The notes below the pieces were generated by a model. That model searched no databases. It was not told the origin of the DNA and saw nothing but the letters and a program-made list of their open reading frames with translations. Below are positions 35,831 to 47,326 of a stretch of 64,000 bases of DNA, in pieces. Numbering within the stretch: the first letter of the stretch is position 1; the number at the start of each line of letters is the position of its first letter. The DNA is from Lepidostoma basale. Its lineage: Eukaryota; Arthropoda; Insecta; Trichoptera; Lepidostomatidae. The stretch spans positions 155,001-219,000 of the forward strand of contig JAHDVF020000898.1 in NCBI GenBank assembly GCA_022606425.2, in the 5' to 3' direction. The translations under genes and the position numbers were made by a program.

Positions 35831-38089
35831 GAGGGGATTAGAGAATTAAATCATCTCTTGCGATTTTTGCGTTGTAAATCCTTTGAAACAAAACAAATAA
35901 TAATTATTTGACTAAACCAAATAAAATAAAAATCTCTTTTTTATATTAATAAAAATAAATAAAGTTATATAAAATAAAGATTTAGGTAATTTCAGGTCTA
36001 TGCAAAAATCGCTTCGTGTACAAGCATCTAGTTTTACAGATAAATCTCCGAAGTATTTACTGAGTACAGAGTCGTCTTGGTATAAGTACATATACACCAA
36101 GGAACGTAATTCCCCTGGCCGTTCCTTTGTAAGTACTAGCCTATTACGGTGGTACCTGCGGAGGCAGTCAGTGGTCAGAACACTCCGCCGGTCCATTAAC
36201 AGTTCTAAATTGATTCCGTTTCCTGTGTCTGGTGGGAGGAAACGTTTATTCAGATGTAGCTAGCTCGGGGTGCAGCCGGGACAGCGGGCTAATATCAAGG
36301 GCAGCCAAGAGTCACTCCCGAGCTTAAAATGATAGACACAACATAGAAATAAGATGGTTTAAAATGTTTTTAGCGATGTACAAGTATCGTGAATTGATAT
36401 AAACACTTCCACAATTGAGGTACAATTTCCATTTTTAAGTGAACTTCTGATGAAAAACTGTAACCTCTACAAATATTATTTTAGCAGGTTAATAGTTCTC
36501 TATCGCTAGGAGAGTTACATTCCATATCAGTTTGCACTGGTTTCCTTGGACAACAACGTATCGTCAAGTACACCATTTTCTGCTTTGTAGTGTTGTCTCT
36601 GCACGCTAATTTGTCAGTACGCATTAAGGATTCAAAACGGGCGCACTTCCGTCTGTGCTCAAAATTACAGTATCATTAATCTGATATAGCTAGAATATCA
36701 ACAAACAGAAATGCTTATGAAATACTTGCGCATCACGTAATTTACGTTCCTCCAATCTGATCATTGGGAATTTGATAAACAATATCTTAGTAATCCGCTA
36801 AGTACAGTGTTGTCAATATGTGATCGCATATGGTTTAAGAACGACATGAAACCTGGTGATCCAAACGATAAGCAACTTTTTCATAATGCATTTCCAGTCA
36901 GTATCATTGAAGATGTAGGAAGAATTTCTTAGATAATGCAATGTGAATTTTAAGGTATACCAAAAATTGTAATGAATACCACACCATTTTATCATTACTT
37001 AATATCCTATCTGGAGTTATGCGTTTTTGTTCAAGAAAAAATAACAGATTTTCTTTAAAATAAAATTCATTTGACCGTTTAATACAAAAAATGTGAAAAA
37101 TATAATCGTTAACTAGTCTACAAGCTAAGGAGTTTCACAACTCTCCCACATATATTTATATAACATTCAACGTATTTTTTAAAATTCACATATAAAAACT
37201 GCATTTAAATGTGAGGAATATTAATACTTTAGACATTACTATGGGACTACTTATGAAACTAGGAGAATAGGAATATGTCGAGGGAGCAAAAATATTTGTT
37301 TTATAACTGTAAGCCTTCACTGCAGCGATTTTTAATCAATCGGCAATTAAAAAAATCTTTGAAACCAAAGTATTTGACTCCAAAGGAAATGGCGATAATT
37401 TTCAAAACAATTCTGTAGACTGAAACATACAAACCAATATATTCTTAGGGGAGGGAAATTAAACAGGTATTACCTTCACCAGCGCAGTCTGTTCGCGCTT
37501 CGACGCCCCGGATCGCTCCACGTCAATGGACATCGGATTGGCTGTATCAGTTGTCCATTCCGTATTTGAATTAAATCCGCACAAAGGCGCCTATACAGCG
37601 GCTGCAATGCCGCACCGGATTTCCATTGGAAGTGTGCGCCGACTCCGTGTTCCTCGATGTCCAATAATTGGTGTTCGATACATTTAAATGCACTCGTTAT
37701 ATCTAATGAATGCTTCTGGTGAATGAATAAATATCGAATCGCAGGGTGTTTCAAATTGACTGATTTCGAAATGGGGGCAATGCACATCATTAAAACCGGG
37801 TGGTTGTGACAAAAACAAGATTATGGCGTAGTTATTATGTGACTCAAGTTTTGAAGATTATTGTAAAGTTTCCATCAGCAGAACGAGTGTTTTAATTGTT
37901 TTGTATATTCGTCACGTACTAACATACTTACTACCCTCGTTGTACCATGCCGTCAACAATGTATTTTCTTTGATGATAGTGAGTAAGCAGATAGTTTAAT
38001 ACATTTTTTCCCTTTTTGATACGGACAAACATATTTACATTTAAGCCGTCAATTTGAAAGAATACTTAATATCTCAAGAACACGAATAT
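35831..38089. other. No gene recognised; ORF at 37476-37790
   Basis: A GC-rich patch lies at 36100-36310. At 37476-37790 the minus strand has a 104-codon frame (DITSAFKCIEHQLLDIEEHG, then LQPLYRRLCADLIQIRNGQ) in a locally GC-richer block; I do not recognise the protein, and the block could equally be a conserved non-coding element. The rest is A+T-rich and featureless. Confidence 0.4.
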
Positions 38090-38345
38090 GGATGTTTATT
38101 TTCTTATGTACTTTGTAAACAACACTCACTTTGTTAAAAAAATAAAAACTAAACATGTTTCGGACACACAAGCCCTTCATCGGTGATATTATATAAATAT
38201 AACAAAAAAAGGAATTTAAAATAAAGAAAAGAACGTGTTCGGTTTTTCATTTTTTTTTAATAAAGTGACTGTTGTATATAAAGTATAATATATAAAACGT
38301 TAAATATCCGCAACACAAAGTTATGGCGAATATAGAAGAAAAGTA
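38090..38345 (-). repeat. Penelope-type repeat with hammerhead-like hairpin
   Basis: On the minus strand: ACCGATGAA, stem GGGC (38172-38175), loop TTGTGT, stem GTCC (38162-38165), then GAAACATGTTTAG. The core box CCGATGA differs from CUGANGA by one base. Shared flanks with 14630-14800 (ACACT..TTTGTTAAAAAAATA side) and with 23320-23465 (CAACACAAAGTTATGG side) make this the longest example of the unit. A mariner is inserted about 45 bases past its end. Confidence 0.6.
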
Positions 38346-38390
38346 AATTGGAGTTTCATTATTCCATCAATATGAAAAATGTTCCATATA

Positions 38391-39711
38391 CGAGGTCTGT
38401 TCAAAAAGTATCGCGAATTTTATATTTTTTCAAAAAGTATTTATTTATTCATGAATATCTATTTTGTCCCCTTCAAAGTAATTCCCCTCGGATATAATAC
38501 ATTTATGCCAACGTTTTTTCCAATCCTCGAAGCACTTAAAAAATCATTTTTTGTGATCTTGTTCAGCTCCTCCTTCGATGCCGTCTTTATCTCCTCAATC
38601 GTGGCGTAGCGTCGTCCTTTCATGGGCCTCTTCAGTTTTGGAAACAGGAAAAAGTCACAGGGGGCCAGGTCTGGGGAATACGGTGGCTGCGGCACCATTA
38701 CTGTGTTGTTTTTGGCCAAATATTCGCGCACAAGCAACGATGTGTGAGCAGGGGCGTTATCATGGTGCAAAAGCCAGTTTTTGTTCTTCCACAAATCCGG
38801 GCGTTTCTGGAGGATTGCTTCGCGCAAATTGCGCATAACTTGCAGGTAATATTCCTTATTGACCGTACTACCCTGTGGCAAGAACTCATGATGCACCACG
38901 CCCCTGCAATCGAAGAAAACTGTGAGCAAAACCTTCACGTTCGACCGAACTTGGCGCGCTTTTTTTGGTCTTGGCTCATGCGGCAGCTTCCATTGGGATG
39001 ATTGAGCTTTGGTTTCCACGTCATAACCATAAACCCATGATTCGTCACCAGTTATGACCCTCTGGAGCACATTTGGGTCGTCACGGACCGAGTCCAACAT
39101 CTCCTGAGCAATGTTAACGCGATGCTGTTTTTGGTCGAAATTGAGCAATTTTGGCACGAATTTCGCGGCGACCCGACTCATGCCCAAATCATTGGTTAAA
39201 ATCGAATGGCACGAGCCAATCGATATGTTTAGGTCCTCAGCAACTTCTCTAACGGTGATTCGACGATTGGCTAATACTATTTTCTTCACTTTATCAATGT
39301 TTTCGTCTGTTGTTGACGTGCTCGGGCGTCCGGCACGCTCTTCGTCGTTCATATCTTCTCGGCCCTCTGAGAACATTTTGTACCACCGATAAACGTTGCT
39401 TTGGTCCAAGGTAGCTTCACCATATGCCACAGTCAATATTCGAAATGCGTCCGCGCACTTTATTTTGTTTTTCACACAAAATTTGATACAGATTCTTTGA
39501 TCCATTTTTTGGAATAGGCAAAAATCGAAGACGAGCCAAAACACATCCAAGCAAAACAGCTGTCAAAAATTAACTAAACATTCAAAATGGCCGACCTTGT
39601 CAGCATAAGTAAGGGACATGAGTACCAACATAACGCTACAAAAAAATCAAAAATCAAATATACGTAGCCAGCGGAAATTCAAAATTCGCGATACTTTTTG
39701 AACAGACCTCG
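38391..39711 (-). mobile_element. mariner transposon, nearly intact
   Basis: CGAGGTCTGTTCAAAAAGTA begins the left end at 38391, and the right end is its exact reverse complement, perfect over 31 bp (38391-38421 and 39681-39711). TA flanks both sides (38389-38390, 39712-39713). The length of 1321 bp is full size for a mariner. Perfect TIRs and an ORF with a single apparent defect argue for recent insertion. The YGYDxETKxQSSQWK signature suggests a vertumnana-like subfamily, but I am unsure of that name. Confidence 0.97.
38459..39505 (-). CDS. mariner transposase, C-terminal frameshift (348 aa)
   Basis: Cut-and-paste DDE/D transposase. I start at MDQRICIKFC (39505) because 345-350 residues is the normal length and the 15 codons upstream look unrelated to the family. 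Order: two N-terminal helix-turn-helix motifs (about 1-110, with GRPSTSTTDENI between), linker FVPKLL (116-121), then catalytic Asp154 (TGDESWVYGYD), Asp249 (LLHHDNAPAHTS) and Asp284 (YSPDLAPCDFFLF), with 34 residues between the last two (DD34D). After residue 322 the sequence stops resembling mariners; the expected ending (FEDWKKRW...GNYFEGD) is found in the adjacent frame down to a stop at 38445-38447. A base missing from the run of six A at 38538-38543 would explain this. All catalytic residues survive, but the C-terminus is replaced by about 26 foreign residues. Confidence 0.93.
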   Translation of the reverse strand: MDQRICIKFCVKNKIKCADAFRILTVAYGEATLDQSNVYRWYKMFSEGREDMNDEERAGRPSTSTTDENIDKVKKIVLANRRITVREVAEDLNISIGSCHSILTNDLGMSRVAAKFVPKLLNFDQKQHRVNIAQEMLDSVRDDPNVLQRVITGDESWVYGYDVETKAQSSQWKLPHEPRPKKARQVRSNVKVLLTVFFDCRGVVHHEFLPQGSTVNKEYYLQVMRNLREAILQKRPDLWKNKNWLLHHDNAPAHTSLLVREYLAKNNTVMVPQPPYSPDLAPCDFFLFPKLKRPMKGRRYATIEEIKTASKEELNKITKNDFLSASRIGKNVGINVLYPRGITLKGTK

Positions 39712-39713
39712 TA

Positions 39714-40499
39714 TAACAATATATTCAGCAGTTTGATAACTCTCCCCACTGGCTTCACCAGAGCCAGTTTGGTTCTCACATGCTCTCTTGCTGCATGTTG
39801 GAAAATAAAACAATCTGTACTGACGCTGTTGACAATATCCATCCGGAACCTAAGATTCTATCCGATATAACGAAGTTCTAAAAGAATCCTCTAATAATTG
39901 TAAAGATATGATAACTTTGAACGAATCCCCCCCTATTCGCAAACTATTGGTCCCCAGCATGCCCAAGAGGAATGCGGCGGAAGGTAAGAGCTTTCTCTCA
40001 GGATTGGAAAAAATCCTATTTTGAAATAATATCGGATAATTTAAAAAATCACTTTTAAATATTATTGTTATTTTTATCTCCCATGATTTTTATTAAATTT
40101 CTAGATAGAGTAACAAATGATATTGTGTGAACGGTTTGCATACAATGAAGCGCAACGTTTGCGGTGGTCGTTTATTGCACACTCGCCGCCGTTTATTGCA
40201 AATTTCGTTCAGTCGGCGGAAACTTCCAAACGAACAAATTCATGTTTCCAAATAAACCCATGTTCATTTACCACTGTCGACTTATATAAACTCAACAATG
40301 ATAATTGCGTTTTTGACAGCTAAACATACGATTACATAGCAGAACATAGGTTTACGCCTTTCATCTATGAAATGAACTGAATTCAGAAGAATGTGTGTTG
40401 TAGACAGATAACCTCAGATTAACGAAAAAGGTTTATAGAATAAACTGATGCTATTTTATAGACTACACATCCTCGGAATTCTGTTACAGTAATTTGCGT
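39714..40499. other. No gene seen
   Basis: A+T-rich sequence. The segment near 39960-39990 ends GCGGAAGGTAAGAG, a donor-like site, but no convincing exon can be drawn. Confidence 0.5.
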
Positions 40500-40640
40500 T
40501 CATGACATCCACCAGTAAATTTGCAATTTGCGCCCTTTGGCAGCTTTGTGTCCGCGGTGATTAATTTACCCGTAATTGAGTCGAGTCCTCCGGCCGCCGT
40601 CGGCCGAATAACAATCGCGGAGCTGCAATTACCGATTCTG
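40500..40640. promoter_or_regulatory. GC-rich island with TAATT-type sites
   Basis: Dense mixture of GTGATTAATTTACCCG, GTAATTGAG and TGCAATTACCGATT (homeodomain-type cores) in a GC-rich setting with GGCCGCCGTCGGCC. Both strands have short open frames, which I take as a composition effect. Of all the islands in the window, this one looks most like a developmental enhancer; the role is inferred only. Confidence 0.3.
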
Positions 40641-40775
40641 GAAATTGATACTTTACATACATACAGGTATGTACATACCCAAGTCGGCACCGCGATCTAC
40701 GGTTTGTCTTTTCTGTGCAATATAGTTGTTTTCATATAATAAAAGATAGCCCAATTCGTCATTACAAGACATAAT

Positions 40776-40895
40776 GACGACCTTCGTGGCAGAGTGGTAA
40801 GAGCTCTGACTGGTGTAGAATTATTGTGACATGTCATGAGAATCAATATAATAGTAAAAAAAAAATTGTATACAGTAATTGGATTCAATCTACCT
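40776..40895 (+). mobile_element. tRNA-derived SINE, copy 2
   Basis: GACGACCTTCGTGGCAGAGTGG (40776-40797) parallels GACGACATTTGTGATAGAGTGG at 23619. The tRNA-like B box is missing here, removed by a deletion; the body resumes with GACATGTCATGAGAATCAAT and ends CAGTAATTGGATTCAATC, as in copy 1. Confidence 0.7.
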
Positions 40896-41392
40896 GTTGT
40901 AATTTTCTGGCGGCTTAAAGTGAATTTTTTGGCGGCACAGAGATCGATTAGGCATTCCCAAAGTTATGCGATGTCTAATTTCACTGGACTGTGAACAAAC
41001 ACGGAAGCGGCGATCTGATCTCGGGGCTTGTGCTGCCAACCGCCGGGGTACATTTCTATTAGCTTAGCTCCGGTTTACTACAGGGACGACGCTATTAAAA
41101 GATATCGCATTAAGAAGGGAGAGCGCGAGCGGTTTCATGGAAGCATTATTCCAGCGAAGCACAGCTTTCTCAAAAAAGGCCCTCGCGGTGTTCTTAAATG
41201 TCCGCCATTATTACCCACAGTCCTAATTATATATCCTAAATAACAATTCTTCCGCCTTACACCATGAAATATTGAGTAACTGTTGTATTACATACTCGTA
41301 TTTAAGGGGAAATTATCTTCTTTTGTTCTATCAGTCAGCTAAACTTAGATTATCTTTAAAAGTAAGTGTTTCTGTCAGAAATAGTCCACTAT
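40896..41392. other. No gene seen
   Basis: A 71-codon frame at 41028-41243 has no recognisable domain. No repeats recognised. Confidence 0.5.
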
Positions 41393-41620
41393 GTTCTTCT
41401 TCTTTGGTGGCTCTACAGATCATATTGAGCCATGGCTTCTATCAGTTCTCTCCTTCTATCAGCTCGTATTTGCAGTAGCTGTGCAGCATCATTCCTGACT
41501 CCATCCTCCCATCGGAGTCTAGGCGTACTGACCTTTCTTCGTTCACCCGGATGTCCCTCGAGAACATCCTGTCTTAAGTGCCCGAGATGACGGCATTCTC
41601 TACACATGTCCAGCCCATCT
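41393..41620 (-). mobile_element. Second LINE group, C-terminal fragment with GAA tail
   Basis: Minus-strand translation reads RLRWEDGVRNDAAQLLQIRADRR, then ELIEAMAQYDL, a typical LINE ORF2 ending, followed by GAGCCACCAAAGAAGAAGAA. It is 5'-truncated just upstream of HLGHL. Same tail class as 35.7, 51.77 and 53.05 kb but a different lineage from the RTE-like family. Confidence 0.75.
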
Positions 41621-41756
41621 CAGCCAACCCAGTCTAGCATGCACAGAGAGCTCGAGTGTTTTGTAGACCTTATCAGGATTTTCCATAAATATGGATGTTC
41701 TACCCTATAATATTTCGAAGATCAGACAATTGTTATTTGAGGATAATACTCTAATT

Positions 41757-41794
41757 CTCCTTCAATTTGTTCGCACTCCTTCAATTTGTTCGCA
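41757..41794. repeat. Two-copy 19-bp tandem repeat
   Basis: CTCCTTCAATTTGTTCGCA occurs twice in a row without a gap (41757-41775, 41776-41794). A small local duplication; no function inferred. Confidence 0.9.
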
Positions 41795-44700
41795 CTTCTT
41801 GCCTGTTATCTCATGATCGAAATACTTTCAAAAGTTTAAATCAGTTCTTTGACACTATTTTATTGTACATCTGTCCAACAGTTGGGCTTTTAAAATTAAA
41901 ATAAAATTCTCACGCGTATCATCGATATTTCATTCCAAGATAACTGATGCTTCTCTCGACACTCACGTTTGTTGTGTGGGTACTCGTAATATCCTTCTGT
42001 TTTAGAGTGTAATGTGAATTTAGGTAGAACTGAACAACAGGGAGCGGCAGAGTGGGGAATATTTTACAGTTGCGATCAGACTACGTTAGACGTACGTTTA
42101 CCAGACGTTTTATTATCCTTGTTGTGGTGGTTCTCAAGCGTACGAGGCTTTAGCCCGAGGCCTCAAGCCACGGATACGAACGTAATATAATAGTATTATA
42201 CCGAGCTAGGCGGGCTAATCTCTACCAAAGAACAATGGTATAATATTTTATTGATGCGCACATGGGTTGCGAAGAAATAGATCTGTCCACCGGTAACTAG
42301 CCAAGTGTTATTGACAACGAGTGCCCAATCAGGGAATAAACATTTTATTCGCTTCAATGTTTGGTTTATGTTGGTACCAGTACGCGTCGGGCCGGACCCA
42401 ACAGATCGATGGGTCCCCTTTGACATGCTAATGCCGCTGGCTAGGACAGGCATAATAATTAACGCGCAGAAGATGTAACTCTGTCCCCGGTTGTCTCAAA
42501 CTTTCATTACGGAAAACTCGGATGGATGTGGGTCGGGCGAGGTATCGAATACTCGCGTCATTAATTTAGTCGTATACGGTACTCTACTGAGTGCTTTGAG
42601 ATTATTTAAATATCGAATAATTCACATTCCAGTATAATTTACGGGAGTGACTTGTTTCCACTTGCTATGGTATTATAAAATATGAATAACTTCCATATAG
42701 AGGACCTTTGTAATCTCGTAAATATTCAACACTCTATAATCTAATCAAATAAAAAAGGGACGGATTGTTAAAATCTCGAACTTGAACGTTATTATAAACC
42801 TGCCCGCAAACCGGCCAATGATCTGATGTACCCACTGCACAAATTCCTTTTTTACAAGCTTTAATATATAATACCATGCGTCGGTATTTGATACATATTT
42901 GTCTTACGCAACTGTTATCGTTATATCATATCATTCCAAGGCAGAGCTCCTCCTATACAATTTGCAATATATGTTAGACAAGGTTGGCGAACTTAAACAT
43001 TGGAAATCCTGTATAATTGAAGTTTCTTGATTTAAATAATGAATATTTTTGTTTTTGACATTTGGAATATAAACGTATTTTTATTAATGAGTAGAGAATG
43101 CATAGATTGATGATCCCCCGAATCGGCAGTTATAAGCTAATATCGATTCAGTGAGTGTAAATTTAAGAATTGTCAGAGATGCTGTTCCACCAAACAAGAG
43201 TTTATTCTTTTACAGGATCAGTGATTCTCATTGCACGCTATTACTAATTATCGGTTTTTCAAAGTGTAACAGAATGATTTCACCAGCAACTTCCTTTACC
43301 CCCGGGAACGCGTCTCCTCCCTGCTCTGATGGTTTCTAAGACTGAGAATTTCAATTTAGCCTTTAATAGTTGATATCGTGTTCACCTATAACAAGGTACA
43401 ATCCCCACCTCACTCGAAGTTATCAAAGCCTTGCAAGTTGCAAGCCTAACTTAATAGTTTAAATACCGTGGAAGTTTGCTCACTGCAGGAGCGAACAAGG
43501 GTAAGTGACTTACGAGAACGGGCTTGCAAGTTAAATTTTACTTTACCCCCGTTGTTTTAATAAAATGCTTTCTTTCGAGCTTGTTCTAATAGTGGCCTTG
43601 TGGATAGTTAGATTTCATCTCCGGTAATAACTACAATTTATTCCTAATTTCAGGTTCAATAGAATAATCGTTAAATAGTAAAAGGTTTGTTAGTACTACA
43701 AAAGAGAGAAATAAATTTATCAGAGATCATTGATTGTCTCGGAAGACACTATTTCCCTAAATCTCATAACAATAAATCTAAATTATACGGAAAATATAAC
43801 GCAGGTTCCAACATTTACACGTTTCGCCCACTCGTTGGGATAACTTATCATATTGTCATCATGGTATATAAAATAGGACATTTCACTTTCCCATTTCAAA
43901 GATTTGTTCAGTAGTGAAGACGATGTGAGATGCTAAAACATAAAATGATTCATCTCCGTCCAAAGTTTATGAAACATACAACGCGATAAGTGATCCAAAT
44001 ACTAAATGTTTGTATTATATTTATGTATTCAATACAAAATTTATTTCAATTTGATTGCTAAGTTTGGAGAGTTCTGTGTTCATTTTTTTCAGAATGAATA
44101 TGCGATATGCTCGTAGTGTCCTATAGCACGGATTAAAAATACAACGCAATCAAAATAGTCTATCCAGAGATTGGTACTTGAAAAATAGTGAATTCTTCGC
44201 GATTTTAGTTTGTATTACTTATAAAAATATTTTTAGCCTTATTAGAGACAGAAACGTATGAGAGTCGCTGGACTGGGTAATAATAAGCAAAGCTAAAATT
44301 TAATGATTTAATTCAGTGGCTGTCGAAATTTTCATCCCTATCTCCTAGGGTCGTTTCGCTGATGTTATTACAAGACTAAACTTTTCTTACTCATTATACA
44401 TTCAGTGCTCCTTTGGTAGCGAGCTGGCGGGATGGAGGGCACCCACCGCCATTCCTTTTATTACCCGAACAGAAAGAAGACACGGGGGCGAAGCATGTCT
44501 CCATACACACTCCATACACATACACGATGACCTATATTTCTGTGCAGAGGCAAGAGCGGCCTTGGAGTGAACCTTCCTTCAAAATGATGCTTGTTAAATC
44601 GTTATCATCATCATTATGTCTACCTAGGGGGAGATCTGTAAAGGAGATTGTAAACTATTAATCTGCTGAACCATGTCGCTACTTGGTCGTATTTGCAGAT

Positions 44701-46814
44701 ATAGTACACTTTTGAAGCCGTTGTGATTATCGGAGTAGGTACTCTTTTTATAATAAAGCCGAATGTTTCGCGTACTTTATGGGCAACCCATCTGAATTTA
44801 AAACTGAAAGACTGTCAATTAAAAGAAGGCTTTACACAACATCTCCCACAAATGGAGAGTTAAGTTGGGCGTGAGTAATGCTAGAGGCCAGAAGGGCGAG
44901 GGCCCCTCCGGCCCTAGTCGCGTGCGAACTTAAATGACGTATTCGTGTACTGGGACAAAGACTCGTGATCCCTCCGCAGAAATTAGTTTTAAGCACTTCA
45001 TTAAAGCATATTGATCGGGGAAATTCAATTTTCTATACATTTCCAAACAACAATAAGATAATAAACACAATGTAAAGGGCGATATAATACTCCCGATGGG
45101 AGCGTAATGTTTCTCACAATCTTGGCGCCGCTACTCTCTAGTCTTTCTGGAATATTTAGGTCGCTTTTGGGTTTGCCATTATTACCTTATTGGTTCTGAA
45201 TATCATTTAGAATTAATCTTCATACCAGTTAAACTTTACTAACCTATGATGATATCTAACAGAAAGGGACATTATTATTTTTATATTTTATTATCAAATT
45301 TATTAAATGATTAAAGATAAAAAACGTAAAATTTGTATACTCGTATTATGGAGGAACACAGCAGTAAGGGCATCGTTCAATTCTGGACCTGCAGATCTGT
45401 TTTCTTATTTGAAAGATACAGAAATTCTAATGTAGGTACAGCACTAATTACAAGAGCGCTCCAAATAAGGGGGCTCTTCGCACTGGTTGGTGAATCTAAA
45501 CTGCAACCAGCGAGACATGTCCCAGCCGATCTCCCTTCAAGGGCTTCACTCCAATTACACCAGGCCGCCTGTCCTCCAGGACGGATGGTTTTTCAAAGGT
45601 TGAGGAATTAAGTTAAAAGTTTTAGCAAATGTCCATAGAGCCGCGATGAACGAAATAAGTCCGCTCCGGAGGTAAGGGCAAATGAGGTTTGCGAGGTGGG
45701 GGTGTCGGAGTTTGGAAAAAAGTCTTATCTAGGTCACCGCGTGAGGTACTTAGCGAATTATCCTTCAGTGCGCTTTTCAGGGGCTTTGTGGGATCCGAGG
45801 TCCCATTGTGGCGCCGACAGATCTTCGGCTATGGAGGGATACGCATCCACAATTTATTTACACAAATTTATCATTTTGATTAATGGACTTGTGCACTTAA
45901 CGTCGAACTCAGTTACCAGGATGAAGGGCTGGAATTACAGGAGAAAGATTTTGCTATATAACTTTCCGGTGTTTGTGAAGTCGTTTCAAAAATAAATTCA
46001 CATTTATTTGTACACCAACCTTTAGAAAATGACTGAAAAAGCTGTTAACTAAAATATTAGATTTCACTATAAAACAATTATAAAAATAAGACATAATATT
46101 TTTAAGATTTTCATGGGATGTCATATGTTTTCAATTAATTAATTAATTATTTTATTATTCTGTAGAGAATGAATTTTTTTAGACAAAATTGCATAAAAAA
46201 CTCCCGCTTGAAAAACAAACTTTTCAGAATACTTGATCATTTTTGAAATTATGTAAGATTCAACGCTTCACTCTTTTTAATTTTTAATTTAATTTAATTT
46301 TTTGGATTTCCATTTATTTTTTTAAATGCCATAGTGATTCATGATAAACGACTAGAAATTATTTAGTTCTTGAATACGGCCGCACTTATTCGTGGAAGTA
46401 TCCCTTAATAAATCCCGAGAGATTAATAAGTGTGACTGCGAGTGCGCTTCGTTAGTGACGGAGTAGAAAAAAACCTCTCAATGGTCGACGCTTCGTGAAA
46501 GGGAACAAATGGAAACGTGTCAGTCCCAATCAATAGGTACCTACTGCAAGATTTTACTTTTCACTTTGTCTAAAGCTTTTCTAGTCTAGACTTCATTATG
46601 TCATCCATTGACGACACTTCTGTTGAAGCTCAAACTTAATGATGGATTCTTTCCCTCTGAAAGTTGCGCTCGCGTTCTTCTCACGTGCTTGGCGCTGTAA
46701 TTATACAACGCAATATTTACATTTTGATCAATTGCAAACAATATGAGCCAAGATTTGTGAAAACTTTAGTTTCAACCAGGGTTTTTTGTGCAATTCCTTA
46801 TGAACAAAATACTG
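41795..46814. other. No gene seen
   Basis: A+T-rich with GC-rich patches at 42370-42440, 44870-44970 and 45480-45830. Frames at 42196-42453 (minus), 43687-43914, 45333-45611 and 45689-45995 have no recognisable domains. GGAGGTAAGGG at about 45669 is a donor-like site without a partner. No mobile element recognised in this longest quiet stretch of the middle third. Confidence 0.45.
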
Positions 46815-47090
46815 ACACATGGAATAAATTAATAAAGAATGGTAAAAATAGCCTATTTTAACGATGTAAACCGAACTAGAAATAGTGGAAGATCGAGGAA
46901 AACATGTCACGATAAAATCAATCAAATATTGAATATCCACCAACATGAGTAGTCGGAGAAATCGACGTGCGTGCATGACACGATGAATGAATGTAGAGGA
47001 AACGAGATAAGTATTTCAGGAAAGAACAGAGGGTGGCGGTCTATTCTTTCTGCCTACTCCTTCGATACGACTGCGGGTTGGTTACTTTGT
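46815..47090 (+). mobile_element. RTE-like LINE, 3' copy
   Basis: Plus-strand 3' end of the family: AACGATGTAAACCGAACTAG, CACGATAAAATCAATCAAAT, GAAATCGACGTGCGTGCATG, then CTGCCTACTCCTTCGA and a GGTTGGTTA tail. Frame broken by several indels. It faces the next copy tail to tail. Confidence 0.8.
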
Positions 47091-47107
47091 TAATTTACAA
47101 TTCCAAT

Positions 47108-47326
47108 AAATAAATAAAACTAACTAACCAACCATCACACCGTCTCCCCGAAGGGGTAGGCAGAAAGAATGGACGGCCCCACTTTTCTTTCCTGACATAT
47201 TTCAACATTCATACATCGTGTCTTGAACACGCATCGAATTCTCTGACTCCTCATGCCGACATTCCATATTTGATCGTGCCACGTTTGCCTTCTTTTATTT
47301 CCTTTTCTTCTATTTCCAATCAATAA
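47108..47326 (-). mobile_element. RTE-like LINE, 3' copy
   Basis: Minus-strand frame 47135-47323 reads NKRRQTWHDQIWNVGMRSQR, then CMNVEICQERK and ILSAYPFGET, with two small in-frame deletions relative to the 33-kb copy. The tail AACTAACTAACCAACC lies at 47110-47125. With the preceding copy it forms a tail-to-tail inverted repeat of about 200 bp per arm. Confidence 0.85.

Noticed and set aside
38578..39392. Several plus-strand ORFs of 85-93 codons
   Set aside because: Antisense frames of the mariner transposase gene.
42196..42453. 85-codon minus-strand ORF with protein-like text
   Set aside because: No recognisable motif, no supporting splice or start context; left as non-coding.
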